Below are positions 42,662 through 50,301 of a DNA stretch of 64,000 nt, in pieces; the first letter of the stretch is position 1, and each line of letters starts with the position of its first letter. The stretch is from Eubacteriales bacterium (lineage in GTDB: Bacteria > Bacillota > Clostridia > Oscillospirales > Oscillospiraceae). The translations under genes were made by a program, and so were the position numbers. The stretch covers positions 35,094 through 99,093 of the forward strand of contig JAUNJE010000006.1 of assembly GCA_030533415.1 (NCBI GenBank), read 5' to 3'. Below the pieces are notes generated by a model. That model was not told the DNA's origin. It did not search any database and saw only the letters and a list, made by a program, of their open reading frames with translations.

Positions 42662-42945
42662 AGAGTGTCGAAAAAGTAAGTTGAAACGTAGAAGTTTACC
42701 AATTTGCATTGCACCAAAGCCTCCCTTGTGCAAAGGGAGGTGGGGCGGCGTAAGCCGCCTCGGAGGGATTGTGCAGTGGAATGTTACGAATTTGCATTAA
42801 GCTTCGGCGAAAAGGAAACATTTTGCCGCGACAATCCCTCAGTCACGCTGTTCGCGTGACAGCTCAGCGCAAGGCACTCCCTTCGGTCGCCTTTACACAA
42901 GGGAGCCTTGGGCGCTCCCGCGCCAGAGGGTTTATCGACAGTCTG
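42661..42945. repeat. MITE-like dispersed repeat, longest copy
   Basis: The roughly 285-base non-coding element has imperfect outer inverted repeats (CAGAGTGTCGAAAAAG left; right end reads CAGACTGTCGATAAAC on the minus strand). Inside are further nested inverted repeats: AAGCCTCCCTTGTGCAAAGG near the left and its near-complement CCTTTACACAAGGGAGCCTT near the right, plus GAGGGATTGTG/CACAATCCCTC-like arms. No coding frame or transposase is inside. A shortened relative is at 52000-52145, and fragments are at 25780-25820 and 63845-64000. This fills the 368-base gap between ald and the DUF4097 gene. Confidence 0.75.
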
Positions 42946-42946
42946 G

Positions 42947-42971
42947 GGTCCCCCAGAAATTGGGGGACCTT
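42947..42971 (+). terminator. hairpin to the right of the repeat element
   Basis: GGTCCCCCA and TGGGGGACC-like arms with an AAAT loop, followed by TTTT on the plus strand. It lies just beyond the stop codon of the minus-strand DUF4097 gene. Confidence 0.6.
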
Positions 42972-42985
42972 TTCAGGAAACGGTG

Positions 42986-43912
42986 CTATTGGCCATTTCC
43001 CTGATTTACCACGATATTGCCGTTGTTTGTTTCCGCTTTGACCGTTATGGCTGGATTCCCGCCGATAATGCCGCTTGCAGTCCTACCCTCCATGGAAACG
43101 CACTCTTGAAAAGAGGTCGCAATGGAACCGTTTTTCGACGCCGCCTCAAACCGGAATTCCAACCCGGCGGGAAGCGTAAGGCAGATGTCATCATTTTTGT
43201 TGTAGAATGCCAGGTCCCCGGTCACTTGGGTATAGGTCACACGCAATTCCCCCGAATTGCTGGCCCTGAAATCCCCTGAGCCAACGGCAGAGCGGATTTC
43301 GGCGCTTCCGCTGGTGGTGGTATAAGCGGCATACCCGTCCAGGCTTTCACAGGAAAAACAGCCGCTGGTCGTGTCGATTCGGATACTGTCCGCCTTTAGC
43401 GAATCCGCCTCGATCCTTCCTCTGGTGGTGGACAGATGGATATTCTGGGCCTCTACGGTGTTCAGGCTAACCGTTCCCGCGGTGCTGTCAACGCGCAGCG
43501 CCTTTAAGGAGAGCGGAAGCGCAGAAAAATCCACATCTCCCTCCGTTGTAGTAACCGTCAAATTTTCACGGTAGGATGCCGGAACGTAAACCTCCACCCA
43601 GCGGGAAAATCCGTCCTTGAAAAACGGTTTGCCGCCCTCGCTGATGCTGATTCTGCCGCCGCCCTGCTCTGCCCTCGCGTAATAGCGGCTTTTGTTTTCT
43701 GTCATGTACTCTTTGATGACCAGGCGGCCGCTATCGCTTTCATAGAATGTCACACGCTCTTCGTCATAGGAAATGGCCACCTCTGAGATGCCGTCCAGGG
43801 AAAAGGAAATCTCATTTACCGCCCCGGAAGCCTGGTGATTAGAACAACCAGTCAGGGCCAAAAGTCCCACAGTTTCCGCCAGGCAGACTGCAATCCATTT
43901 TTTGATTTTCAT
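42986..43912 (-). CDS. DUF4097-type beta-solenoid lipoprotein
   Basis: The 308-residue protein has a lipoprotein signal peptide ending LLALTGCSN (Cys23) and then repeated short beta strands of the DUF4097/DUF4098 type, with TTEGDVDF, STAGTVSLNT, TTRGRIEADS, TTSGCFSCES and TTSGSAEI rungs. Such proteins are envelope-associated with unknown role. A 17-bp palindrome just upstream matches the operator of the neighbouring TetR gene, so it is probably controlled by that repressor. Confidence 0.85.
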   Translation of the reverse strand: MKIKKWIAVCLAETVGLLALTGCSNHQASGAVNEISFSLDGISEVAISYDEERVTFYESDSGRLVIKEYMTENKSRYYARAEQGGGRISISEGGKPFFKDGFSRWVEVYVPASYRENLTVTTTEGDVDFSALPLSLKALRVDSTAGTVSLNTVEAQNIHLSTTRGRIEADSLKADSIRIDTTSGCFSCESLDGYAAYTTTSGSAEIRSAVGSGDFRASNSGELRVTYTQVTGDLAFYNKNDDICLTLPAGLEFRFEAASKNGSIATSFQECVSMEGRTASGIIGGNPAITVKAETNNGNIVVNQGNGQ

Positions 43913-43935
43913 GATGTATCCTCACTTTCCATTTT

Positions 43936-43952
43936 GAATGAATCGTTCATTC
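43936..43952. promoter_or_regulatory. TetR-type operator before the DUF4097 gene
   Basis: GAATGAATCGTTCATTC, a 17-bp palindrome 23 bases upstream of the DUF4097 start codon. It differs by one base from the operator at 44727-44743. Confidence 0.75.
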
Positions 43953-43984
43953 ATATTTCAGAAATAAAATTAGAGGGCACAAGG

Positions 43985-44015
43985 CCCTGCTAATCCTATT
44001 TCTTGCTGAAATACT
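43985..44015 (-). terminator. weak hairpin between the TetR and DUF4097 genes
   Basis: On the minus strand AGGGC-CTTGT-GCCCT is followed by CTAATTTTATTT about 45 bases beyond the TetR stop. The stem is short, so read-through into the DUF4097 gene is plausible. Confidence 0.35.
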
Positions 44016-44049
44016 TTCATCAAGATTTTTCATTGAGAATCCGTGCAAT

Positions 44050-44706
44050 TTACCGCTTGTATGCCGCTGTCAGATTATCCATGCAAATCTGCTTTGCCAA
44101 ATCCGGGGAAATGTCCTTTGTTTCAAAGGCGGTGTAGCGGACATCCATTGCCCACCAGGACAGCATTTCCACGATCAATTCCGCAGTCAGCTCCAGGTTC
44201 TCCACCGGACGCAATTTCCCCTGTTCAATGAATACGCGGAGGTAACGTACCATGGTATCCAGAAATTTTCTGCGGTACGCCATATAGTGCTGTGTCAAAT
44301 TCGGAAAATCATATTGGTTTTTCTCAATGAACAGACAGCCAACCGCATACCGGGCGAGAATATCAAAGGCGTCGCTGATCAGGGATTCAAAATCATACTC
44401 CGCAGCACGCAGATGGGACGCAAAATCCTCCTGGGACTGTTCAAACGCCGCCATGATCTCGCTTTCCAGGCCGGCAAACAGTTCCTCGGTGATGGGCCTT
44501 TCCAATTCCCGTTCCCAAAAAGAGGGGTCCAGGGCGCTTTTCAGGATTGCGTGCAATATCTCCTTTTTGCCTGCAAAGTCAAGATAAACCGTACCGACGG
44601 AAACGCCGACAGCCTTTGCAATATGGCTGATCTGCGTTTTTGCGTAGCCTTGCCGGAGGAACAGCCGGGCAGCCGCATCCGCGATCTGCTTCATCCGCTG
44701 GTTCAA
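44050..44706 (-). CDS. TetR family transcriptional repressor
   Basis: The 218-residue protein has an N-terminal TetR helix-turn-helix (about 5-50: AARLFLRQGYAKTQISHIAKAVGVSVGTVYLDFAGK, including VSVGTVYLDF) and an all-helical ligand domain. Its ligand is unknown. Palindromic operators lie upstream of both this gene and the downstream DUF4097 lipoprotein gene, so it likely represses itself and that lipoprotein. Confidence 0.92.
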   Translation of the reverse strand: MNQRMKQIADAAARLFLRQGYAKTQISHIAKAVGVSVGTVYLDFAGKKEILHAILKSALDPSFWERELERPITEELFAGLESEIMAAFEQSQEDFASHLRAAEYDFESLISDAFDILARYAVGCLFIEKNQYDFPNLTQHYMAYRRKFLDTMVRYLRVFIEQGKLRPVENLELTAELIVEMLSWWAMDVRYTAFETKDISPDLAKQICMDNLTAAYKR

Positions 44707-44726
44707 GCTTCTCTCCCCTTTCTGAT

Positions 44727-44774
44727 GAATGAATCATTCATTCTTATAATAGTCCTTCTTGCGTACAATGTCAA
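44727..44774 (-). promoter_or_regulatory. TetR promoter with operator
   Basis: Minus-strand TTGACA (44769-44774) and TATTAT (44746-44751) with a 17-base spacer. The palindrome GAATGAATCATTCATTC (44727-44743) begins 3 bases after the -10, over the transcription start, as expected for autorepression. Confidence 0.85.
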
Positions 44775-44812
44775 TTTATTTTTCTGATCATTTTGGAAAC
44801 GAAGCGGTTTTT

Positions 44813-45487
44813 TCAGCGCACTCTGACCACCGCGAACATCATCTGCGGGAAATCCGGCGCAACAGATGTATTGCCTTCTTCTACAATGGCAAAACCATTC
44901 TCCTTCAATTCCCTGTGAAAGGTATCAAAGCTGACCACTCTGCAGGATGTACCGGCAATTTGGACGGATTTTCCCGTCTGCCCGTGGATCCGCTCCTGAA
45001 TCTCAAACGCGGTGCGTATGTCGCTCTGAAGTTCAAAGCTGCCATCGCCCATCGTGCATATCAGCGCAAGTCCATCGGGGGTCAGATGCTCCCGAATAAA
45101 ACGGTAAAATGCCGTTCGGTCCCGGTCGGCAACCAGCATATGGAGCACGGCAACGGCATAGATAAAGCAAAATTTACCGCCGCATTCGCCGGAAATACAG
45201 TCAAGAACCTGAAAATGTTCCGCAAAATCCGAAAACCTCTCCCGGCAAAAGGCGATCGCTTCCTGCGAGACATCCGTTGCCAGCAAATCAAAGCCCTGCT
45301 TTAGGAGAAAACAGGCATCCCTTCCCTCCCCACATCCGATTTCCAAAATTTTGCTCTGGGATGAAATAGAAAAGGAGCGAATTGTATCTTCTACGATTGC
45401 GGATGGGCTTTCGCTGAACCACTGTAAGCCCTGCTGATGGATCTGCCGGTAACGGTCATCATAGGCTTCATAGTATTCTTTCTGCAT
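44813..45487 (-). CDS. class I SAM-dependent methyltransferase
   Basis: The 224-residue protein has the SAM-binding motif LEIGCGEGRDACFLL (about 52-66), an acidic residue ending motif II (LLATDVSQEAI) and a later VLHMLV motif. It resembles the TehB/UbiE-like small-molecule methyltransferases; the substrate is unknown. The start at 45487 follows AAGAGGTG. It lies between the TetR gene and tRNA-Ser(GCT), on the same strand. Confidence 0.85.
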   Translation of the reverse strand: MQKEYYEAYDDRYRQIHQQGLQWFSESPSAIVEDTIRSFSISSQSKILEIGCGEGRDACFLLKQGFDLLATDVSQEAIAFCRERFSDFAEHFQVLDCISGECGGKFCFIYAVAVLHMLVADRDRTAFYRFIREHLTPDGLALICTMGDGSFELQSDIRTAFEIQERIHGQTGKSVQIAGTSCRVVSFDTFHRELKENGFAIVEEGNTSVAPDFPQMMFAVVRVR

Positions 45488-45549
45488 TTTTTGCACCTCT
45501 TTTTCCAGTCGATAAAAAACGGACACCAATCAAAATTGGTGTCACGTTA

Positions 45550-45641
45550 TGGCGGAGTGAGAGGGATTTGAACCCTCGCGCGCTTTTTAGACGCCTACTC
45601 CCTTAGCAGGGGAGCCCCTTCGGCCTCTTGGGTATCACTCC
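45550..45641 (-). tRNA. tRNA-Ser(GCT)
   Basis: Minus-strand class II tRNA: acceptor GGAGTGA/TCACTCC, anticodon loop CTGCTAA (GCT), long variable arm, T-loop TTCAAAT, discriminator G, CCA encoded at 45552-45550. Confidence 0.95.
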
Positions 45642-45673
45642 GAATCAAAGAATATTCACTTCATTGCCAAAGT

Positions 45674-45702
45674 ATTCTAGCATAGACTGACAGGTTTGTC
45701 AA
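45674..45702 (-). promoter_or_regulatory. promoter of tRNA-Ser(GCT)
   Basis: Minus-strand TTGACA (45697-45702) and TAGAAT (45674-45679) with a 17-base spacer. Confidence 0.8.
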
Positions 45703-45731
45703 GTGCGAAATCACCGGGATTCCCAAAACCC

Positions 45732-45760
45732 TTGACTTTTCCCGGAACAAATGGTATAGT
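45732..45760 (+). promoter_or_regulatory. promoter of tRNA-Ser(TGA)
   Basis: TTGACT (45732-45737) and TATAGT (45755-45760) with a 17-base spacer, 11 bases before the tRNA; it is divergent from the tRNA-Ser(GCT) promoter. Confidence 0.8.
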
Positions 45761-45771
45761 TTAGGACACAT

Positions 45772-45860
45772 GGAGAGATGTCCGAGCGGTTTAAGGAGCC
45801 AGTCTTGAAAACTGGTGATGGGGCAACCCACCGTGGGTTCGAATCCCACTCTCTCCGCCA
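45772..45860 (+). tRNA. tRNA-Ser(TGA)
   Basis: Class II tRNA: acceptor GGAGAGA/TCTCTCC, anticodon loop CTTGAAA (TGA), variable arm GATGGGGCAACCCACC, T-loop TTCGAAT, discriminator G at 45857, and encoded CCA at 45858-45860. Confidence 0.95.
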
Positions 45861-45861
45861 T

Positions 45862-45902
45862 GGGTGTTTCTGCCGCGCTTGCGGCGGGAACACCCTTTTT
45901 TC
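45862..45902 (+). terminator. terminator of tRNA-Ser(TGA)
   Basis: GGGTGTTTCTGCCGC and GCGGCGGGAACACCC arms with a short loop, then TTTTTT. Confidence 0.85.
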
Positions 45903-46012
45903 GGCTCTGTGCCGCCCTCCCCTATTCGCCCACACCGGCGGCTTTTTCGGGCGCCTGTTCCCTCACCCTTCGGCCCTGTTCGTCATAAGATGGCAGGAAG
46001 GGAGGAATGCCA

Positions 46013-46573
46013 ATGTCTTGCACACAACAGCCCCAGGGGGCGGCGGAATACCTGTGCCGCTTCCGGGAAATTCTGGAGGAAATGATCTCAGGCATGACCA
46101 CCGCGCCCTTGACTGACAGCCTGTCCCACAATTTCATCGTCCAGATGATCCCCCACCATCAGGCGGCCATAGAGATGTCGCAGAATATTTTACAATACGG
46201 CCCCTGTGCCCCTCTGCGGGAAATTGCCCAGAACATCATCACGGAACAGACCAAAAGCATCGCGGATATGCGGGAGGCTCTGCCAACCTGTGAAACCATG
46301 AAAAACGACTGCCAGGACATCTGCCGGTACCGCAGGCGTTTTCAGCAGATCATTCAGACCATGTTCCGGGAGATGGGAAACGCCCCGGCGGACTGCAATC
46401 TCAACGCCGACTTCATGCGGGAGATGATCCCCCACCACATGGGCGCCATCCGCATGTCTCAGAACGCTCTGAACTTTCCGATCTGCCCCGAGCTGTATCC
46501 CATTTTACAGGCGATCATCACATCCCAGGAGAAGGGCGTCCGGGAAATGCGCCGGCTTCTGCAGTGCATGTAG
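46013..46573 (+). CDS. protein with two DUF305-like domains
   Basis: The 186-residue protein contains two similar halves, each with the DUF305 signature: NFIVQMIPHHQAAIEMSQN (about 43-61) and DFMREMIPHHMGAIRMSQN (about 131-149). DUF305 proteins are small, often metal-associated ferritin-like bundles of unknown role. There is no signal peptide. The start at 46013 has GGAGG seven bases upstream; the ATG at 46007 is too close to it. Confidence 0.87.
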   Translation: MSCTQQPQGAAEYLCRFREILEEMISGMTTAPLTDSLSHNFIVQMIPHHQAAIEMSQNILQYGPCAPLREIAQNIITEQTKSIADMREALPTCETMKNDCQDICRYRRRFQQIIQTMFREMGNAPADCNLNADFMREMIPHHMGAIRMSQNALNFPICPELYPILQAIITSQEKGVREMRRLLQCM

Positions 46574-46605
46574 CACCGTTTCCCCTTCGAAGCAGCGGAA
46601 AATAC

Positions 46606-46645
46606 ACGCCACCCTCAGCGGCCCATGCCGTCCCAAGGGTGGCGT
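46606..46645. terminator. hairpin between the DUF305 and Cys-rich genes
   Basis: ACGCCACCCT (46606-46615) and AGGGTGGCGT (46636-46645) form a perfect stem with a 20-base loop between two convergent genes. Confidence 0.55.
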
Positions 46646-46654
46646 CATTGCATA

Positions 46655-46915
46655 TTACGGCTTTTTCCGCACCAGCTCCAAAACCTGTCCCATCTTTTCG
46701 CAGATGGCTCCGTAATTCTCCCGGCGGTGGGGCCGCAGACAGCCGGAGCAGTCCTTGATGCCAGTTTGCGTATATTGGAAATGGCCGCCGCATTTGTCCC
46801 CCAGACAGTATAGGGGGCAGTAGCAGAACAGACAGCTGAAGGTTTCGGGATCAGCGCCCTGATGGCAGGGAAAATATTCACATTCCCGGTTTTGAAAAAA
46901 ATCGTAGTGTGCCAT
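46655..46915 (-). CDS. cysteine-rich small domain protein
   Basis: The 86-residue protein has ten cysteines in the order ECEYFPC, CLFCYCPLYC, DKC, DCSGC and one near the C-terminus. This fits the Cys-rich small domain family (CLFCYCPLY core), sometimes found with cobalamin genes, whose function is unknown; metal binding is likely. The start at 46915 follows GAGGGAAG. It lies 8 bases after the acetyltransferase gene. Confidence 0.8.
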   Translation of the reverse strand: MAHYDFFQNRECEYFPCHQGADPETFSCLFCYCPLYCLGDKCGGHFQYTQTGIKDCSGCLRPHRRENYGAICEKMGQVLELVRKKP

Positions 46916-46923
46916 AGCTTCCC

Positions 46924-47436
46924 TCATTTCAAATCGATCCAATAGCGCTGCCTTGTCTCACTGCCCAGCGTGACCTCGTTTTCCAATATTCCGCCGTTGT
47001 TTTGGATGCTTTTGGCGGAACCGGTGTTTTCCTTGTCGCAGACCATTAAGACCCTGTCAATGTTCAGCTTCCTGCACTCTTCCAGCGCCAATCCGATCAT
47101 CTGCGTCGCGATGCCCTTCCGCCGCTCCGAAGGGCGGACACCATCGCCGATATGGCCGACATACAGAAGCAGACCCTCATTGAGATAATGGCGGATATTC
47201 ACCGCTCCCACAAAAATGTCCCGCTCTTCGTCCAGGCAGAAGAAAGTGGAATCCGGCACCAGGTTTTCCGCCGGCGCCGTAACGTCCAGATTGGCAGTGT
47301 AATGGTCAAAATCCCGGTAATCCAGGCGGTCGATGGAATAGGGAATGATTTTTTCTCCGGACGCGAGCCACTCCTCCATCATTTCCTCAAGCTGCCGGCG
47401 GTATTCCGGCCCCAGCTTTACAAGACGCAATTTCAT
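46924..47436 (-). CDS. GNAT family N-acetyltransferase
   Basis: The 170-residue protein has a GNAT domain with LLLYVGHIGDGVRPSERRKGIATQMIGLALEECR (loop RRKGIA) around 89-121 and LMVCDKENTGSAKSIQNNGG towards the C-terminus, which is the usual second half. Substrate is unknown. GGAGG precedes the ATG at 47436. It is likely co-transcribed with the Cys-rich small protein. Confidence 0.87.
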   Translation of the reverse strand: MKLRLVKLGPEYRRQLEEMMEEWLASGEKIIPYSIDRLDYRDFDHYTANLDVTAPAENLVPDSTFFCLDEERDIFVGAVNIRHYLNEGLLLYVGHIGDGVRPSERRKGIATQMIGLALEECRKLNIDRVLMVCDKENTGSAKSIQNNGGILENEVTLGSETRQRYWIDLK

Positions 47437-47507
47437 TTTTCTTTCCTCCAAAAGCTCTTTTCAATTTCCCGCAAACATGGTATAATCGCCGCAAAGGCGG
47501 TGATTCC

Positions 47508-47951
47508 ATGAACGTGCTGATCGACGCGGACGGCTGTCCCGTGGTGGACATTGCCATCCGGCTGTGCGGAACCTACGGTTTGCCCTGCCTGCTTCTGTGC
47601 GACACGGCCCACGAATTTCACAGGGAAGGCGCGCAGACCCTGGTGGTCGGCAAGGGGGCTGACAGCGTGGATTACGCCCTGGTAAACCGCGTCCGGGCCG
47701 GAGACATTGTGGTCACCCAGGATTACGGCCTGGCCTCCATGTGCCTGGCCCGGGGCGCCCAGGTGCTGCACCAGGACGGCTGGGCATATACCCCGGACAA
47801 CATAGACGCCCTGCTTCTGCTGCGGCACAATTCCCGGAAGCTCCGGGCCTCCGGCAGCCGGGTGAAGGGGCCGAAAAAACGGACCCAGGCGCAAAACGCG
47901 GCTTTCGAAGCCGCGCTCCGGCAAATGCTTCATACCTCCGTCCAGGGATAG
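47508..47951 (+). CDS. YaiI/YqxD family (DUF188) protein
   Basis: The 147-residue protein has DADGCPVVDIAI near the N-terminus and GDIVVTQDYGLASMCLARGA in the middle, as in the YaiI/YqxD family, which has a PIN-like acidic arrangement and no proven function. Its end overlaps the convergent pseudouridine synthase gene by 22 bases. A TATAAT at 47481-47486 may be its -10, with a poor -35. Confidence 0.9.
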   Translation: MNVLIDADGCPVVDIAIRLCGTYGLPCLLLCDTAHEFHREGAQTLVVGKGADSVDYALVNRVRAGDIVVTQDYGLASMCLARGAQVLHQDGWAYTPDNIDALLLLRHNSRKLRASGSRVKGPKKRTQAQNAAFEAALRQMLHTSVQG

Positions 47952-48562
47952 CTTTCGGGCGGCTCTTTGGAAAATTCCATCCACTTCCCCGTCCTGGGAT
48001 GGGAAAAGCCGATGCTGTGGGACCACAGGGCAATTTCGCAGGGGTCTTCCCGGGTTCCGTACTTCCGCTCCCCCACCAGGGGCATGCCCCGGCTGGCGAA
48101 CTGGACCCGAATCTGATGGGTCCTGCCGGTGCGTAGGTGAATCTTTACCCGGGAAATATCTCCGGCACGGTTCAATACCTGATAGTCAAGGACCGCCTCC
48201 TGTACGCCCTTTCCCGGTTCCGGGGCAACCATGGTCATGCGCCTTGCCTTGTCCCGGCAGAGAAGATCCCGCAGTGTTCCCGCGTCCTCCCCGGGACAGC
48301 CGTGAATGACGGCCAAATATTCCTTTGCAAAGGCGTCCTCCCGGATCTGGCGGGACAGCTCCGAGGCGGCCTGGGGGGTCCTTGCCAGCACCATCACGCC
48401 GCTGACCACCCGGTCAAGGCGGTGCACCGTGCGGATACCGGCCTTTGGGCTGCCAAGGGCCTGGCGCACCAGGTCCGGAAGGCCCCCCGGCTCGTCCGTG
48501 GACAGCACCCGGGGCGGCTTGATGCAGGCCACGATATCCTGATCGACATACAGAAGCTCCAT
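47930..48562 (-). CDS. RluA-type pseudouridine synthase
   Basis: The 210-residue protein has the RluA catalytic motif VHRLDRVVSGVMVLAR (about 46-61, catalytic Asp50), KEYLAVIHG, and RTGRTHQIRVQFASRGMPLVGERKYG. It modifies uridines in rRNA or tRNA. It lacks an N-terminal S4 domain, unlike RluD. A much longer frame exists upstream, antisense to the dehydrogenase gene; the start at 48562 with CGAGGTG is preferred. Confidence 0.9.
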   Translation of the reverse strand: MELLYVDQDIVACIKPPRVLSTDEPGGLPDLVRQALGSPKAGIRTVHRLDRVVSGVMVLARTPQAASELSRQIREDAFAKEYLAVIHGCPGEDAGTLRDLLCRDKARRMTMVAPEPGKGVQEAVLDYQVLNRAGDISRVKIHLRTGRTHQIRVQFASRGMPLVGERKYGTREDPCEIALWSHSIGFSHPRTGKWMEFSKEPPESYPWTEV

Positions 48563-48634
48563 AAGCACCTCGCAAAATTCTTTTCCATATCCTATCAGAA
48601 ATCCATTCTCTTTGCAAGCGGAAGGAGATAAATT

Positions 48635-49594
48635 ATGAATATTGTGATTTTGGACGGCCGGGCGCTGAATCCCGGCGACCTGTCCTACGACTGCATCCGC
48701 CAGTTTGGGGACGTGACCCTGTATGAGCGGACCGAAACGGAAGCGGAAGCCATCGCCCGCATTGGGGGCAGTGAAATCGTGCTGGTGAACAAGGTCCCCA
48801 TCACCCGGCGCATTGTGGACGCCTGCCCCAATCTGAAGCTCATCTGCGTCCAGGCCACGGGCTACAACCTGGTGGACTGCGGTGCCTGCACCCGCCGGGG
48901 CATCCTGGTGACCAACGTTCCCACCTACGGTACTGCCGCCGTTGCCCAGTTCACCATGGCGCTGCTTCTGGAACTGTGCCACCGGGTGGGACTGCACGAC
49001 GCTTCCGTCCATCAGGGGGATTGGGTGAAAAGCACCAATTTCTGCTATTGGCTGTCCCCGCAGATGGAGCTGGCGGGCAAAACCATGGGAATCATCGGCT
49101 TTGGACGCATCGGCCGGGCCGTTGGGCGGCTGGCCGGGGCCTTCGGCATGGATGTCCTTGCTTACAGCCGCTCGGAATGCGCGCAGGGCCGGGAAATTGG
49201 GAAATACGTGGAGCTGGACACTCTGCTTGCCAAATCCGATATTGTTTCGCTGCACTGCCCCCTGTCCGCGGAAACGGAAAAGCTGATCGGGCCTGAGGCC
49301 ATTGCCAAAATGAAGGACGGGGCCATGCTCCTCAACACCGCCCGGGGCGGGCTGCTGGATGAGCAGGCCGTGGCCCAGGCTCTGAATTCCGGCAAACTCC
49401 GGGGCGCGGCGGTGGATGTGGTCTCCCAGGAGCCGATGTGTGAAACCAATCCCCTGCTGACCGCCCGGAACTGCATCATCACGCCCCACATTGCCTGGGC
49501 GCCGGTGGAGAGCCGCCAGCGGCTTCTGGACTGCGTGGTGGAGAATATCCGGGGATTCCTGAACGGAAAGCCTCAAAATGTGGTCAATATGTGA
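48635..49594 (+). CDS. D-2-hydroxyacid dehydrogenase (NAD-dependent)
   Basis: The 319-residue protein has the NAD-binding GFGRIGRAVGRLAGAFG loop (about 152-168), catalytic Arg in LLNTARGGLLDEQAV, the Glu region and HIAWAPVESRQRL with catalytic His. The overall pattern is close to glycerate dehydrogenase/hydroxypyruvate reductase, but the substrate is not certain. AAGGAGA precedes the ATG; the gene ends in tandem terminators. Confidence 0.92.
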   Translation: MNIVILDGRALNPGDLSYDCIRQFGDVTLYERTETEAEAIARIGGSEIVLVNKVPITRRIVDACPNLKLICVQATGYNLVDCGACTRRGILVTNVPTYGTAAVAQFTMALLLELCHRVGLHDASVHQGDWVKSTNFCYWLSPQMELAGKTMGIIGFGRIGRAVGRLAGAFGMDVLAYSRSECAQGREIGKYVELDTLLAKSDIVSLHCPLSAETEKLIGPEAIAKMKDGAMLLNTARGGLLDEQAVAQALNSGKLRGAAVDVVSQEPMCETNPLLTARNCIITPHIAWAPVESRQRLLDCVVENIRGFLNGKPQNVVNM

Positions 49595-49598
49595 TAAG

Positions 49599-49662
49599 CG
49601 CCCCTGCATCCGCAGATGCAGGGGCGTTTCAGCCTGTCCCGGTTGGGGACAGGCTCTTTTTT
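49599..49662 (+). terminator. tandem terminators after the dehydrogenase gene
   Basis: The first hairpin (49599-49626) has arms CGCCCCTGCATC and GATGCAGGGGCG with a CGCA loop; the second (49631-49655) has AGCCTGTCCC and GGGACAGGCT followed by TTTTTT. The first is repeated exactly at 52152-52179. Confidence 0.85.
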
Positions 49663-49734
49663 GCGTAACCGGGAAATTTCTCTGATTGTAATAGCGGGGC
49701 TATGTATCATGGTCCCCGAAATCAGGCCACCGGG

Positions 49735-50217
49735 TTATTCGCCAATCCCCAACGCGTCCACAAATATTTCTGTGCTATCACGTTCGACATACCGGCCGTC
49801 AAGCCACATGTCATAGCAGACGCCATCCTTTTCAAACAGGTGATGGTACTGTTCATAAGCTTCGTTGGTCTGGGTATTGGTAATCTTGAATACAATGTTA
49901 AGGCATGACGTCCAGTGATCCATAAAAAACTCGAATGTCTCATTTTGAGCCGTATAGGTTTCCAGATAGGCAAAAATGGTATCAAAATCCTGCGTATCAA
50001 TACACGATACATCCAGGTCTGTCCGCGTAAATCCGCCAACCACTTCCTCCCCACTGACAATATCACAGGTATTGCCCGCTATGTGATCGACCGCATAACC
50101 TTCCGGAAGAGCGAAATCAAAGGTTGGAGCGGCCGCTATGTCTGATTCCGCAGCCTGACACCCCGCGCTCATAAGCATCACAAGCACAACCAGCAGAATT
50201 AAACTTCGTTTCTTCAT
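49735..50217 (-). CDS. putative lipoprotein of unknown function
   Basis: The 160-residue protein has a lipoprotein signal peptide (LVMLMSAGCQAAES, Cys20) followed by a compact domain rich in aromatic and acidic residues (FDFALPEGYAVD, YLETYTAQNETFEFF). No family is recognised. It is last in a minus-strand run with the secreted protein and the XRE regulator, separated from the former by 84 bases. Confidence 0.7.
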   Translation of the reverse strand: MKKRSLILLVVLVMLMSAGCQAAESDIAAAPTFDFALPEGYAVDHIAGNTCDIVSGEEVVGGFTRTDLDVSCIDTQDFDTIFAYLETYTAQNETFEFFMDHWTSCLNIVFKITNTQTNEAYEQYHHLFEKDGVCYDMWLDGRYVERDSTEIFVDALGIGE

Positions 50218-50301
50218 ATGAACCTCCTAACAGGGAAAATAAGTATCAAATATTGGATGTATTTTCAAAACCTTTCGTATAACCGTTGAAATCCGATACT
50301 T

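Noticed and set aside
42661-42945. CRISPR array or tandem repeat
   Set aside because: The repeats are nested inverted repeats in one unit, not regularly spaced direct repeats; no cas genes are in the window.
48563-49609. upstream extension of the RluA-type gene to 559 codons
   Set aside because: The added part is antisense to the D-2-hydroxyacid dehydrogenase gene and has no family signature; a good ribosome site exists at the 48562 start.
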